The notes under the pieces: model-generated
The model's input: the letters and a program-made list of their open reading frames with translations, nothing else
The model's database searches: none
What the model was told of the DNA's origin: nothing
Source of the DNA: [Mycobacterium] manitobense
Lineage (GTDB): Bacteria > Actinomycetota > Actinomycetes > Mycobacteriales > Mycobacteriaceae
Assembly (NCBI RefSeq): GCF_025821665.1
Contig: NZ_JACKSJ010000062.1
Location: forward strand, 1-64,000
DNA length: 64,000 nt
Reading direction: 5' to 3'
Shown: positions 32,691-43,922 of the stretch, piece after piece
How the letters are laid out: every line of letters begins with the position of its first letter
How positions within the stretch are numbered: the first letter of the stretch is position 1
Translations under genes and position numbers: made by a program

Positions 32691-33863
32691 TCAGACCGGA
32701 CACCCCGACACGGTAGCCGGGACGCACGGCAGATAGGACCAGACGACGAACTCGCCCTCGGTGTCGTGGACGGCCACCATGCCGCCGACCGCAGCGGCCC
32801 GCTCCCGCATGCCGGCGATGCCCAGACCGGGCACCGGAGGCTCCCACGATTCGGTCATCAGCGGGTTGCGGATCTCGACGCCGACGCCGCCGACGGTGAT
32901 GTTCACCTCCGCGGTCACCGTCGCCCCCGGCGCGTGCCGCGCGGCATTCGCCAGACACTCCTGCACGATCCGGTACGCGGCCGACCCGACCAGGTCTCCG
33001 ACCAGCTCCGTCGGCCCGTCGATCCGCCACGTCAGGTGCACACCCGCGCGCTGGGTCGAGGTGAACAGCGCGGGCAGGTCGGCGATCGGCGGCGCGGGTG
33101 CGAGTTCGGCGGGCTCCACACCGCTGCGCAGCACACCCAGCAGACCGCGGATCTCGTTGAGCGCTTCACGGCCGGTCGCCGCGATCGTCTCGAACTCGGC
33201 CTGCAGGCTCGGTGGCACGTCGGGGTGGCGATACGGCGCGGTCTGAGCCGACACCACCACCATCGACATGTGGTGGGCGACGACGTCGTGCAGGTCGCGC
33301 GCGATCCTGGTGCGCTCCTGCAGCACCGTTCGCCTGGCCCGCTCCAGGTCGCCCACCTCCTCCAGTTCGGCGACCTGCCGTCGCGACAGCACCAGCCAGC
33401 GCACCAGCACCACGGCGAACACGATGGCGGTGACGCCGAATGTCCAGCCGCCGTCCACGTGATTCGGCATCGCGACGAGGAACAGCAGCGCGGTCGCCAG
33501 CCACACCCTGACGACGACCGGCAGCGGCCGGGTCCAGACCACGGCGACCGTCAACACCAGCAGCTCGATGAGGTGCACCACCTGCCACGGGTAGGTCCAG
33601 CCCGGTTGCCTGTCGAAGAACAGCGGGATCAGCACCGCCGACACCGCCGAGATCGACCATCCGAGAAGCGGATTGACCGACAGGAACAGGATCGGCAGGG
33701 CCGCGAGCGCGGCGACGATGGGCGCCAGTGCCGCAGGCACCTGGTGGGTGAGGAACAGCGTCGGCCACGCCACCGCGAACAGCACCCCGGCGGCGGCGAT
33801 CACCAGCCAGTCCGTCCAGTGTCCGCGCCGCATCCACCCCGTCGAACCGCTTGGCCTGTTCAC
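32691..33863 (-). CDS. NarL-system sensor histidine kinase (HisKA_3)
   Basis: 390 residues: about six hydrophobic segments in residues 18-155, a short coiled region (VAELEEVGDLERARR), then a HisKA_3 dimerisation domain with phospho-acceptor His192 in RIARDLHDVVAHHMSMVV. A GHKL ATPase domain follows (ECLANAARHA, GLGIAGMRERAAAVGG). Start placed at GTG 33863 because TAGCAT (33871-33876) lies 7 bases upstream; the frame stays open further upstream, across the end of gatA. It senses through membrane segments, with no large extracellular domain. Confidence 0.93.
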   Translation of the reverse strand: MNRPSGSTGWMRRGHWTDWLVIAAAGVLFAVAWPTLFLTHQVPAALAPIVAALAALPILFLSVNPLLGWSISAVSAVLIPLFFDRQPGWTYPWQVVHLIELLVLTVAVVWTRPLPVVVRVWLATALLFLVAMPNHVDGGWTFGVTAIVFAVVLVRWLVLSRRQVAELEEVGDLERARRTVLQERTRIARDLHDVVAHHMSMVVVSAQTAPYRHPDVPPSLQAEFETIAATGREALNEIRGLLGVLRSGVEPAELAPAPPIADLPALFTSTQRAGVHLTWRIDGPTELVGDLVGSAAYRIVQECLANAARHAPGATVTAEVNITVGGVGVEIRNPLMTESWEPPVPGLGIAGMRERAAAVGGMVAVHDTEGEFVVWSYLPCVPATVSGCPV

Positions 33864-33870
33864 GGTCCGA

Positions 33871-33876
33871 ATGCTA
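33871..33876 (-). promoter_or_regulatory. -10 hexamer of leaderless histidine kinase gene
   Basis: TAGCAT on the minus strand, 7 bases before GTG 33863. It defines the start of the kinase/regulator/pfkA unit. Confidence 0.5.
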
Positions 33877-33942
33877 GGGCGCTTTGCGGCCCCGGCCATC
33901 CCCCTGCGGGGTGATTCCCGACTGGCTCGCCGGAGCCAGCGG

Positions 33943-35427
33943 CTACAGCGCGGTCGGCAGCGCTCCGCGGGCCGCCTCGTACGCCGCACCGACCCGGTAG
34001 AGCCGGTCGTCGGCCAGCGCAGGCGCCATGATCTGCAGGCCCACCGGCAGACCGTCGTCGGGGGACAACCCCGACGGCACCGACATGCCGCAGTGCCCCG
34101 CCAGGTTCAGCGGCAGCGTGCACAGGTCGAAGAGATACATCGCGAGTGGGTCGTCGACCTTCTCCCCCAGCGGGAACGCCGTGGTCGGCGTCGCCGGCGA
34201 CACCAGCACGTCGACACTGCGGTACGCCTCGTCGAGGTCTCGGGCGATCAGCGTGCGGACTTTCTGCGCCTGGTTGTAGTAGGCGTCGTAGTAGCCCGCC
34301 GAGAGCGCATAGGTGCCGATCATGATGCGGCGCTTGACTTCTGGTCCGAAGCCCGCGGCCCGGGTCAGCGCCATCACCTCCTCGGCACTGTGCGTCCCGT
34401 CGTCGCCCACCCGCAATCCGTAACGCATCGCGTCGAAGCGGGCCAGGTTCGACGACACCTCCGAGGGCAGGATCAGGTAGTAGGCGGCCAGCGAGTGGTC
34501 GAAGTGCGGGCAGTCGACCTCGGTCACCTCGGCGCCGAGCGCGGTCAGCTGCTCCACCGCCGCGTTGAACGACGCCAGCACGCCCGGCTGGTAGCCGTCG
34601 CCGCGCAACTGGCGCACCACTCCCACGCGCACACCGGACAGGTCGCCGTCCGCGCCGGCCCGCGCCGCGGCGACCACGTCCGGCACGTCGGCCGTCACCG
34701 ACGTCGAGTCCTTCGGGTCGTGCCCGGCGATCACCTCGTGCAGCAGGGCGGTGTCGAGCACCGTTCGGGCACACGGCCCGCCCTGGTCCAGCGATGACGC
34801 GCAGGCGATCAAGCCGTACCGCGACACCGTTCCGTAGGTCGGCTTGACCCCGACGGTCGCGGTCAGCGCGGCGGGCTGGCGGATGGAACCGCCGGTGTCG
34901 GTGCCGATGGCCAGCGGCGCCTGGAACGCCGCGAGCGCGGCGGCGCTGCCCCCGCCCGAACCACCGGGAACGCGATCGACGTCCCAGGGGTTGCGGGTGG
35001 GGCCGTACGCGGAGTTCTCCGTCGACGAGCCCATCGCGAACTCGTCCATGTTGGTCTTGCCGACGATCGGGATGCCCGCCGCGCGCAACCGTGTGGTGAC
35101 CGTCGCGTCATAGGGCGAACGCCAGCCCTCGAGGATGCGCGAGCCGCAGGTGGTGGGCATGTCGGTGGTGGTGAACACGTCCTTGAGCGCCAGCGGCACC
35201 CCGGCCAGCGCCGACGGCAGCTTCTCCCCGGCCGCGACGGCCTCGTCGACCCGGGCGGCGGCCGCCAGCGCCGCGTCCTGCGCCACGTGCAGGAACGCGT
35301 GGTAGCGCTCGTCGGTCGCGGCGATCTGGTCCAGGCACGCCCTGGTGACCTCGGTGGAGGACACCTCCCCGGCGGCGATGCGCCCGGCCAGGGTGGCGGC
35401 GTCGAGGCGGGTCAGCTCGCTGCTCAC
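33943..35427 (-). CDS. gatA: Aspartyl/glutamyl-tRNA(Asn/Gln) amidotransferase subunit A
   Basis: Amidase subunit of GatCAB that releases ammonia from glutamine for transamidation. The 494 residues equal the M. tuberculosis length. The Ser-cisSer-Lys triad is visible: Lys82 in PLALKDVF, Ser157 in GGSGGGSA and Ser181 in [12 protein letters not shown]. The GTG at 35427 overlaps the gatC stop by four bases (GTGA), so the pair is translationally coupled. Confidence 0.97.
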   Translation of the reverse strand: MSSELTRLDAATLAGRIAAGEVSSTEVTRACLDQIAATDERYHAFLHVAQDAALAAAARVDEAVAAGEKLPSALAGVPLALKDVFTTTDMPTTCGSRILEGWRSPYDATVTTRLRAAGIPIVGKTNMDEFAMGSSTENSAYGPTRNPWDVDRVPGGSGGGSAAALAAFQAPLAIGTDTGGSIRQPAALTATVGVKPTYGTVSRYGLIACASSLDQGGPCARTVLDTALLHEVIAGHDPKDSTSVTADVPDVVAAARAGADGDLSGVRVGVVRQLRGDGYQPGVLASFNAAVEQLTALGAEVTEVDCPHFDHSLAAYYLILPSEVSSNLARFDAMRYGLRVGDDGTHSAEEVMALTRAAGFGPEVKRRIMIGTYALSAGYYDAYYNQAQKVRTLIARDLDEAYRSVDVLVSPATPTTAFPLGEKVDDPLAMYLFDLCTLPLNLAGHCGMSVPSGLSPDDGLPVGLQIMAPALADDRLYRVGAAYEAARGALPTAL

Positions 35428-35723
35428 TCCGGCTCCCCCAGGATCCGCGGGACGGCGAAGCGGCCGTCGACGGCGTGCGGGGCCGCGGAGAGCGCCTCGT
35501 CCTGCGTCAGGCACGGCTCGACCGTGTCGGGGCGCATGACGTTGACGTCGGTCAGCGGATTGCCGGTGGGCTCGACCCCGGTGACGTCCACCGCCTGGAT
35601 CTTGCCGACGTGGCCGAGGATCGCGTCCAGCTGGCCGGCGAAACCGTCGAGTTCGTCATCGGTGAGCGCCAACCGGGCCAAACGGGCCAGGTGGGCAACC
35701 TCGTCTCTGGAGATCTGCGACAC
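35424..35723 (-). CDS. gatC: Aspartyl/glutamyl-tRNA(Asn/Gln) amidotransferase subunit C
   Basis: Small clamp subunit stabilising the GatA-GatB complex. 99 residues, as in Rv3012c, starting [20 protein letters not shown] and containing the family region [12 protein letters not shown] near the C-terminus. GTG 35723 lies 8 bases after TAGGCT (35732-35737), near-leaderless. First gene of gatC-gatA. Confidence 0.96.
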   Translation of the reverse strand: MSQISRDEVAHLARLARLALTDDELDGFAGQLDAILGHVGKIQAVDVTGVEPTGNPLTDVNVMRPDTVEPCLTQDEALSAAPHAVDGRFAVPRILGEPE

Positions 35724-35814
35724 GACAGAACAGCCTAGTCACGGCGGGTCGGGCCGGTCCGGGGGGCAGGCACGCGGCGGGCGGGACGGCGCCCGCTGTG
35801 TCACAGTGTCAGCC

Positions 35815-36474
35815 GTGCCTTCGTATCTCCTGCGGGTCCAGTTGGCCGACCGGCCGGGCAGTCTCGGCTCGCTGGCGGTCGCACTGGGCTCGGTGGGCGC
35901 CGACATCCTGTCCCTCGACGTCGTCGAGCGCGCTTCCGGATACGCGATCGACGACCTGGTGGTCGACCTGCCCGCGGGGGCGATGCCGGACATGTTGATC
36001 ACCGCCGCGGAGAACCTCAACGGCGTCTACGTCGACAGCATCCGCCCGCACACCGGCCTGCTGGAGGCGCACCGCGAATTGGAACTGATCGACCACATCG
36101 CCGCCGCACCGAGCCGCGACGGCAAGCTGCAGGTGCTGGCCGACGAGGCGCCGAAGGTGCTGCGGGTCGGGTGGTGCACCGTGGTGCGCTCGACCGCCGC
36201 CGGGATCGAGCGGATCGTCGGCAGCGCCTCGGCCCCGGAGACGCAGGCGGGGTCCGCGCCGTGGCTGCCGCTCGAGCGCGCCGCCGCGCTGGACGGCGCG
36301 GCCGACTGGGTGCCGCAGGTGTGGCGCGACATGGACACCACGCTGGCCGCGGCGCCGCTGAGCGAACCGCACTGCGCGGTCGTGCTCGGCCGCCCCGGCG
36401 GGCCGCTGTTCCGGCCGTCGGAGGTGGCCCGGCTGGGTTATCTGGCCGGCATCGTGGCAACCATCCTGCGCTGA
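35815..36474 (+). CDS. ACT domain-containing protein (Rv3013-like)
   Basis: 219 residues. The N-terminal ACT domain (SYLLRVQLADRPGSLGSLAVAL) suggests binding of an amino acid or similar ligand; the C-terminal half contains the conserved WVPQVWRDMDTTLAAAPL and ends LGYLAGIVATILR. No catalytic motif is recognised. GTG 35815 is chosen by alignment to the remembered family start (MPSYLLR); GTG 35806 adds three residues. Divergent from gatC. Confidence 0.88.
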   Translation: MPSYLLRVQLADRPGSLGSLAVALGSVGADILSLDVVERASGYAIDDLVVDLPAGAMPDMLITAAENLNGVYVDSIRPHTGLLEAHRELELIDHIAAAPSRDGKLQVLADEAPKVLRVGWCTVVRSTAAGIERIVGSASAPETQAGSAPWLPLERAAALDGAADWVPQVWRDMDTTLAAAPLSEPHCAVVLGRPGGPLFRPSEVARLGYLAGIVATILR

Positions 36475-36481
36475 GCGGGCG

Positions 36482-36958
36482 TCAGTCCCAGGTCGTCATC
36501 AACTGTTCGGTGTCGGCGCCCAGCTCCGCCACATCCACCCCCGAGTCGGCGTTGAACCGGACGTCGTCGATCCGCTCGAGAAGCGGTGCGGCATGGGCTA
36601 ATTCACCACGCGCGATGTCACCGGTGTGCACGAACTGCGCCGCGATGCCGGTCCGCACGAACAGGAAATTCCGCACCACCCGGGCGAGTTCGGCGCCGGC
36701 CTCGGCCGCCGACAGCTCGCCACGTCGGTGCCGTTCGGTGATCGCGCGGGCCGACCGCACGAACCGGCGCTGGGTCAGGCGCCGATGCAGGTCTCGCACG
36801 ACCGGGATGCGCCGCAGCCGGTCCGGCGGCAGCGTCCACAGCACCACTGCCGTCCACCAGAGCAGCACGGTGACCGCGAGGACGGCGGCCAGCAGCAGCC
36901 AGCCCGTCGAGTACGGCAGCGGGCCGCCGACGAATCGCAGCAGGTCCTCACCCGGCAC
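36482..36958 (-). CDS. Small membrane protein with DUF4129-like cytosolic region
   Basis: 158 residues with one strong transmembrane helix (about residues 18-42, WLLLAAVLAVTVLLWW) followed by a helical cytosolic region containing RELVRVVRNFLF-like sequence (ARVVRNFLFVRTG). It overlaps the DUF58 gene by 11 bases and completes the MoxR/DUF58 unit, where small membrane partners are usual. Family assignment to DUF4129 is tentative. Confidence 0.7.
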   Translation of the reverse strand: MPGEDLLRFVGGPLPYSTGWLLLAAVLAVTVLLWWTAVVLWTLPPDRLRRIPVVRDLHRRLTQRRFVRSARAITERHRRGELSAAEAGAELARVVRNFLFVRTGIAAQFVHTGDIARGELAHAAPLLERIDDVRFNADSGVDVAELGADTEQLMTTWD

Positions 36959-37823
36959 GGCGGTACGCCTCGGTCACCGCGGTGAGCTTCGCGCGCACGT
37001 CGGCGCTGCCCGTGATCCGGGCGAACGGCACACCGCGCGTGGTTATCGTCTCGACCAGCGCGCCGAGTCGGCGGCGCTCGGCCTTGCGGTAGGCGGCAAG
37101 CACCCGGGGGCCCAGGCTGTGGCCGTCGAGCACCACCCGTCCGGTCGCCACGTCGACGCCCTCGTGCCCGCCGTCGGCGGGGCCACCCACGGCGGGCATG
37201 TCCGAGATCATCAGCCACAGCACGTCATGGCGGCCCGCGAGTCGGCGGACCACGTCGTCGAGGCGGGGACTGACCTCCGGCTCGTCGGAGATCACCACGA
37301 TCAGCACCGGCCGCCGGAGGTGGCGCGCGACGTACTCCAGCTGGCAGATGATGTCGCTGGTGCCGACGTCGCCGCGGCTGTGCAGGTAGAACTGCTCGAT
37401 CAGGCCCTCGATGTGCGGTTCGCCGCGGCCGCTGCGCATGTGCTGCGAGCCGCGGACATCGCCGTAGACCAGCCCCACCTCGTCGGTGCGGCGCAACGCG
37501 ATCAGGCCGATCGCGCCCATCGCCACCGCCGCGACGTCGCGTTTGAGCTCACCGCCGGGGGCGAGCGCCGACATGTTTCGGCCCGCATCGGCCACCAGCA
37601 GGATCTTGTGGTGCTTCTCGGTGACGAATCGCTTGACCAGCACCGAGCCCGCCCTCGCGGTCGCCCGCCAGTCGATGTCGCGGATCTCGTCACCCGGGAC
37701 GTACGGTCGCAGGTCGTCGAATTCCATTGTCCGGGTGTGCAACAAGGCGTAGTGACCGCCCTCGAGCATCCCCCGGGTGTCGGAGCCGAAGTACTGTTTG
37801 GCCCGATTGAGGTGCCTGCCCAT
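36948..37823 (-). CDS. DUF58 domain protein
   Basis: 291 residues with the DUF58 signature YVPGDEIRDIDWRATARAG at about residue 40-58, followed by a von Willebrand A-like fold (KILLVADAGRNMS resembles the DxSxS metal site but lacks the second serine pattern). Proteins of this family accompany MoxR ATPases, which are thought to act as chaperones or metal-insertion factors. It lies 7 bases after moxR. Confidence 0.9.
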   Translation of the reverse strand: MGRHLNRAKQYFGSDTRGMLEGGHYALLHTRTMEFDDLRPYVPGDEIRDIDWRATARAGSVLVKRFVTEKHHKILLVADAGRNMSALAPGGELKRDVAAVAMGAIGLIALRRTDEVGLVYGDVRGSQHMRSGRGEPHIEGLIEQFYLHSRGDVGTSDIICQLEYVARHLRRPVLIVVISDEPEVSPRLDDVVRRLAGRHDVLWLMISDMPAVGGPADGGHEGVDVATGRVVLDGHSLGPRVLAAYRKAERRRLGALVETITTRGVPFARITGSADVRAKLTAVTEAYRRAG

Positions 37824-37830
37824 GACGGAC

Positions 37831-38829
37831 TCAGGGCACCCGGACGGACTGCATCACGGCGTCGACGACGGTCTCGGTGGTGACACCGGCGCTGACGGCC
37901 TCGAAGCCGAGGACCAGCCGGTGGCGCAGCACGCGGTGCGCGAGGTCGCGGATGTCGTCGGGCAGTACATGGTTGCGGCCGGCCAGCAACGCCAGTGCCC
38001 GCGCCGACCGGCAGAACGCGATCGTCGCTCGGGGACTCGCGCCGTACTCGACGAGCCGGGCGAGCTGCGGGGTGAGGAACTCGTCGGGGTTGCGGGTGGC
38101 GTACACCAGCTGGCTCACGTAGTGGACGAGCTTCGGGTCGAGATACACCCGGGCGGCGACCTGCTGGATCATCCGCATCTCGTCGAGGGTGATGACCGGC
38201 GGGGTGGTGTGCGCGCGGTCGTAGACCCCGGCGTCCATGCGGAACATCACCTCCGCCTCCTCCTGGGGCGTCGGGTAGCGCAGCACTTCTTTCAGCATGA
38301 ACCGGTCGGTCTGGGCCTCCGAGAGCGGGTAGGTGCCCTCCTGGTCGACGGGGTTCTGGGTGGCGATCACCAGGAACGGCTCCGGAATCGGGTAGAGCTG
38401 TCCGGCGATGGTGGTCTGGCGCTCCTCCATCGCCTCGAGCATCGCGCTCTGCGTCTTGGCGCTCGACCGGTTGATCTCGTCGAGCACCACGATGTTGGTG
38501 TGCACCGGACCCAGCTGTGTCACAAAGGAACTGGTGGCCGAGTCGTAAATCTGGGTGCCGATGATGTCGCTGGGCAGCAGGTCCGGTGTGCACTGGATCC
38601 GCTGGAATCCTCCGGAGATGGACTCGGCGACGACACGCGCCGCGGTGGTCTTGGCCAGTCCGGGAACGCCTTCGAGCAGGATGTGGCCGCTGGTGAGCAG
38701 GCCGATCAGCAGGGTCTCACGCAGATTCTCCTGGCCGACGACCTTGGCCGAGAACGCCTCGGCGATACCGGCCACCACGCGGCGGGTCCGGTCCAGCTGC
38801 TCGACGTCGGACGGGCTGCTCGTGGTCAT
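37831..38829 (-). CDS. MoxR-family AAA+ ATPase
   Basis: 332 residues with Walker A GVPGLAKTTAA, Walker B VLDEINRS and sensor I ATQNP, followed by the MoxR-type lid domain with ARVYLDPKLVHYV. I chose ATG 38829 because TACTCT (38837-38842, minus) lies 7 bases upstream; the frame extends 33 bases further upstream but through this promoter. First gene of the moxR-DUF58-small membrane protein unit. The substrate protein is unknown, and no VWA/TPR partners typical of larger MoxR clusters follow. Confidence 0.94.
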   Translation of the reverse strand: MTTSSPSDVEQLDRTRRVVAGIAEAFSAKVVGQENLRETLLIGLLTSGHILLEGVPGLAKTTAARVVAESISGGFQRIQCTPDLLPSDIIGTQIYDSATSSFVTQLGPVHTNIVVLDEINRSSAKTQSAMLEAMEERQTTIAGQLYPIPEPFLVIATQNPVDQEGTYPLSEAQTDRFMLKEVLRYPTPQEEAEVMFRMDAGVYDRAHTTPPVITLDEMRMIQQVAARVYLDPKLVHYVSQLVYATRNPDEFLTPQLARLVEYGASPRATIAFCRSARALALLAGRNHVLPDDIRDLAHRVLRHRLVLGFEAVSAGVTTETVVDAVMQSVRVP

Positions 38830-38836
38830 CGGGGTC

Positions 38837-38842
38837 AGAGTA
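38837..38842 (-). promoter_or_regulatory. -10 hexamer of leaderless moxR unit
   Basis: TACTCT on the minus strand, 7 bases before ATG 38829. Confidence 0.5.
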
Positions 38843-38910
38843 GCCGTCCGCCGGTTCCCCAAACATCGCCCCGCAGCGGCAGCAAACGGCGATCGGGGCG
38901 GCGGCCCTGC

Positions 38911-41010
<2,100 letters not shown>

Positions 41011-41016
41011 CTACGC

Positions 41017-41060
41017 AGGCTATCGAAGCGCTGTGACAGAGACGCCGGAGCGCTTAGCCT
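41017..41060. promoter_or_regulatory. Divergent leaderless promoters of ligA and the YjbR gene
   Basis: TAGCCT on the minus strand (41017-41022) is 6 bases before the ligA GTG, and an identical TAGCCT on the plus strand (41055-41060) is 7 bases before ATG 41068. The two promoters face away from each other with 32 bases between. Confidence 0.55.
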
Positions 41061-41067
41061 GACGGGC

Positions 41068-41463
41068 ATGCCGCACCCGATCATGTTCCATGAGGGCGAT
41101 CCCGGACTGGCGGAAGTGCGTGAGATAGCGCTGGGTTACCCGGAGGCCTACGAGAAGGTGTCTCACGGCCGTCCCGGCTTCTTCGTGGCGAAGATGTTCG
41201 CGATGTACGGCGGCAGCACCAAGGAGAGCGGCTCGATGGAGACCGTTGCGCACTGCGTGATGGTCAAGGTCGACGAGTCCGACCACGAGGCGCTGCTGCA
41301 GGACGACCGGTTCTTCTTCCCGGCCTACATGGGCCCGTCGGGCTGGCTCGGACTGGATTTCAGCAGGGCCGACGTCGACTGGAACGAGGTGCGCGAACTC
41401 GTCGACGCGTCGTACCGGTTGGTGGCGGGCAGGAAGCAGATCAAGCTCCTCGACGGACTCTGA
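41068..41463 (+). CDS. MmcQ/YjbR family protein
   Basis: 131 residues of the MmcQ/YjbR (DUF419) family, a small alpha/beta fold related to CyaY. Typical elements are the N-terminal LGYPEAYEKVSHGRPGFFVAK and the C-terminal WLGLDFSRADVDWNEVRELV. DNA binding has been proposed for the family, but the function is not established. The start is fixed by the leaderless -10 immediately upstream. Confidence 0.88.
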   Translation: MPHPIMFHEGDPGLAEVREIALGYPEAYEKVSHGRPGFFVAKMFAMYGGSTKESGSMETVAHCVMVKVDESDHEALLQDDRFFFPAYMGPSGWLGLDFSRADVDWNEVRELVDASYRLVAGRKQIKLLDGL

Positions 41464-41501
41464 CCGGCCGCGCCGCCGGGCGTGGTTCGATGGCAGGCAC
41501 C

Positions 41502-43106
41502 ATGAGTTTCGCGAGCCCTTACCCCGACGTCCACATCCCCACCACGAGCCTGTACGACTACCTGTTCGCCGACCTGTCCGAGGCTGATGCGCAGCGGGTC
41601 GCGCTCGTCGACGCCGCACCCGGCACCGAGATCAGCTACGGCGAGATGCTCACCCGCACCGACGCGTTCGCGGGCGCACTGGCCGATCGCGGCATCGGCG
41701 TCGGCGACGTGGTCGCGCTGCTCGCCCCGAACAGCTCGGCCTTCGCGATTGCATTCCACGGCATCCTGCGGGCCGGCGCGACGGCCACCACCGTCAACGC
41801 GCTCTTCACCGCGAAGGACATCGCCAAGCAGCTGACCGACTCGGGCGCGCGGCTGCTGGTCACCGTCGGCCTGCTGCTGCCCCAGGCGGCCGAGGCCGCC
41901 GAGGTGGTCGGTCTGCCCGCCGACCGGCTGGTGGTGCTCGACGGCCCCGGCCTGGCCGCCGACGGCCACCCCAACGCCGATGACCTGCTCGGCCCCGGCC
42001 ACCCCGCTCCGGACGTCAGCTTCGACCCCGCCACCCACCTCGCGGTACTGCCCTACAGCTCCGGCACCACGGGAAACCCCAAGGGCGTCATGCTGACTCA
42101 CCGCAACCTTGCCGCCAACGTCGCGCAGATCCGTCCGGTGCAGGGCATGACGGCCGACGACCGGATCCTGGCCGTGCTGCCGTTCTTCCACATCTACGGC
42201 ATGACGGTGCTGCTCGACGCGGCGCTGCACGCCAGGGCGCGGCTGGTGATCATGCCGAAGTTCGACCTCGGCGACTTCCTGCGCAACATCGCCGAACATC
42301 GCTGCACGTTCGCGTTCATCGCGCCGCCGGTGGCCGTCGCGCTGGCCAAGCACCCGATGATCGACGACTACGACCTGTCGAGCCTGCGCGGGATCATGTC
42401 CGGCGCCGCGCCACTTGACGCCGACCTCGGCCGCGCGGTCGCCGAGCGACTGGACTGCGCGGTGGTGCAGGGCTACGGCATGAGTGAGCTCAGCCCGGTC
42501 AGCCACGTCACCCCGTTCGACGGCGGCACCGAACTGGTGGGCGCGTTCGCGCCGCTGAGTTCGAGCGGCTGGACCGTGCCCAATTCCGAGAGCAGGATCG
42601 TCGACGGCGAGACCGGGGACGAGATCGGCGTTCCCGCAGAGGGTCTGAGCGCAACCGGCGAGCTGTGGTTCCGCGGGCCGAACGTGATGGCGGGTTACCT
42701 GAACAACGAGAAGGCCACCGCCGAGACCATCGACGACGACGGCTTCCTGCACACCGGCGACCTGGCGCAGGTCGACTCGAACGGCTGCGTGTACATCGTC
42801 GACCGGCTCAAGGAGCTGATCAAGTACAAGGGCTACCAGGTGCCGCCCGCCGAACTCGAGGCGGTGCTGCTGAGCCATCCGTCGATCGCGGACGCGGCGG
42901 TGATCGGCGTCAACGACGCCGAGGGCGAAGAGGTGCCCAAGGCGTTCGTCGTCGCGCAGTCCGACGCCGAGCTGACCGAGGACGACGTGATGGAGTTCGT
43001 CGCCGGTCAGGTGGCACCGTACAAGAAGGTGCGGATGGTCGAGTTCATCGATGCGATACCGAAATCCGCGTCGGGCAAGATCCTGCGAAAGGACCTGCGC
43101 CGCTAG
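41502..43106 (+). CDS. Acyl-CoA synthetase (4-coumarate:CoA ligase-like)
   Basis: AMP-forming ligase that activates an aryl or fatty acid as acyl-AMP and then its CoA ester; 534 residues. Motifs are the P-loop YSSGTTGNPKGVMLTH (about residue 182), VQGYGMSELSPVSH, DGFLHTGDLAQVD, and the C-terminal catalytic lysine in PKSASGKILRKDLR. The order and sequence are closest to plant-like 4CL, but the acid cannot be deduced. ATG 41502 opens the conserved region; an in-frame ATG at 41490 is an alternative. It converges with the ArsR gene, the stops overlapping by 4 bases. Confidence 0.93.
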   Translation: MSFASPYPDVHIPTTSLYDYLFADLSEADAQRVALVDAAPGTEISYGEMLTRTDAFAGALADRGIGVGDVVALLAPNSSAFAIAFHGILRAGATATTVNALFTAKDIAKQLTDSGARLLVTVGLLLPQAAEAAEVVGLPADRLVVLDGPGLAADGHPNADDLLGPGHPAPDVSFDPATHLAVLPYSSGTTGNPKGVMLTHRNLAANVAQIRPVQGMTADDRILAVLPFFHIYGMTVLLDAALHARARLVIMPKFDLGDFLRNIAEHRCTFAFIAPPVAVALAKHPMIDDYDLSSLRGIMSGAAPLDADLGRAVAERLDCAVVQGYGMSELSPVSHVTPFDGGTELVGAFAPLSSSGWTVPNSESRIVDGETGDEIGVPAEGLSATGELWFRGPNVMAGYLNNEKATAETIDDDGFLHTGDLAQVDSNGCVYIVDRLKELIKYKGYQVPPAELEAVLLSHPSIADAAVIGVNDAEGEEVPKAFVVAQSDAELTEDDVMEFVAGQVAPYKKVRMVEFIDAIPKSASGKILRKDLRR

Positions 43107-43429
43107 TCGTCCTCGACGTGGGCGCGCAACCGCTCGATCGCACGGTCCCACCTGCTCGACAGCGCGGTCAGGTAGTCGCTGGCCTCGGCGAGGGGCTCGG
43201 GCCGCATGCGCCAGATCCGCTCGCGGCCCTGCCGGTGACTGCTCACCAGACCCACCGCCTCCAGCTGCAGCAGATGCTTGGTGGCGGCCTGCCTGGTCAC
43301 CGGGATCACCTGCGTCACTTCCGATGTCGAGCACGGGCCGCCGTCGCAGAGCCGGATGACGATCCGCAGCCGGTTCGCGTCGCCGAGCGCGTCGAACAGC
43401 GGTGCGGTCGCCTCGACGGTGGTACTCAC
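43103..43429 (-). CDS. ArsR-family transcriptional regulator
   Basis: 108-residue winged-helix repressor (LFDALGDANRLRIVIRLCDGG, then STSEVTQVIPVTRQAATKHL). The metal-binding ELCVCDL of ArsR/SmtB is absent, so it is probably not a metal sensor; this subtype is commonly paired with SRPBCC proteins. GTG 43429 overlaps the upstream SRPBCC stop by four bases. It probably binds the paired palindromes in the promoter at 43923-43984. Confidence 0.92.
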   Translation of the reverse strand: MSTTVEATAPLFDALGDANRLRIVIRLCDGGPCSTSEVTQVIPVTRQAATKHLLQLEAVGLVSSHRQGRERIWRMRPEPLAEASDYLTALSSRWDRAIERLRAHVEDD

Positions 43430-43920
43430 ACCTTTTCGTCCAGCGCCAGGTACTTGCCGATCAGCTCGGCCTGCAGTCCCCAGCCCTCGCTGTTGGCCTC
43501 GAAGGCCGAGGCCCGGCGCGCGGCCGGAACGGCGTCGAAGCCGGACTCGACGATACGCAGCAGCACACCGCCGTCGGCCTCGGTGAGGGTGAACTCCACC
43601 AGGGTCGTCGGTTCGGCGGAGTAGTCGGCGCCCGGCTCGACGGCATAGGGATGCCACCGGAATGCCAACCGGCGCTTCTGTTCCACCGCGACCACCTGCC
43701 AGCTGTCGGCCTGCCCGGCGTACGGCTCCTGCATGCCGGCCACCCGGTCGTCCACGGCCGTCGGCGTCATGACGCCGGTGACGGTCGCGCCCTCGACGAA
43801 CGGCCCGTCGAAGCGCACCCCGAACCAGCGGCCGAACTCGTCGGCGTCGCTGATCGCGCGCCAGACCCGCTCCAGCGGCGCACGCAGCAGTACTTCCTTC
43901 TCGATACGATCGGTATTCAT
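43426..43920 (-). CDS. SRPBCC (AHSA1-like) domain protein
   Basis: 164 residues with a START/Bet v 1-like fold: N-terminal VLLRAPLERVWRAISDADEFGRWFG and C-terminal ESGFDAVP with GWGLQAELIGKYL, typical of AHSA1-like proteins, which form hydrophobic ligand cavities. Function unknown. ATG 43920 is selected because AGGAGG lies six bases upstream; a TTG at 43926 is the longer option. First gene of an SRPBCC-ArsR operon, probably autoregulated. Confidence 0.9.
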   Translation of the reverse strand: MNTDRIEKEVLLRAPLERVWRAISDADEFGRWFGVRFDGPFVEGATVTGVMTPTAVDDRVAGMQEPYAGQADSWQVVAVEQKRRLAFRWHPYAVEPGADYSAEPTTLVEFTLTEADGGVLLRIVESGFDAVPAARRASAFEANSEGWGLQAELIGKYLALDEKV

Positions 43921-43922
43921 AT

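Noticed and set aside
32421-33914. 497-codon plus-strand frame across the histidine kinase
   Set aside because: Antisense shadow rich in His/Arg/Gln, with no family features.
38867-38900. Seven-base inverted repeat CGCCCCG/CGGGGCG after ligA
   Set aside because: The 20-base loop and lack of a T-tract make it a weak terminator candidate in GC-rich DNA.
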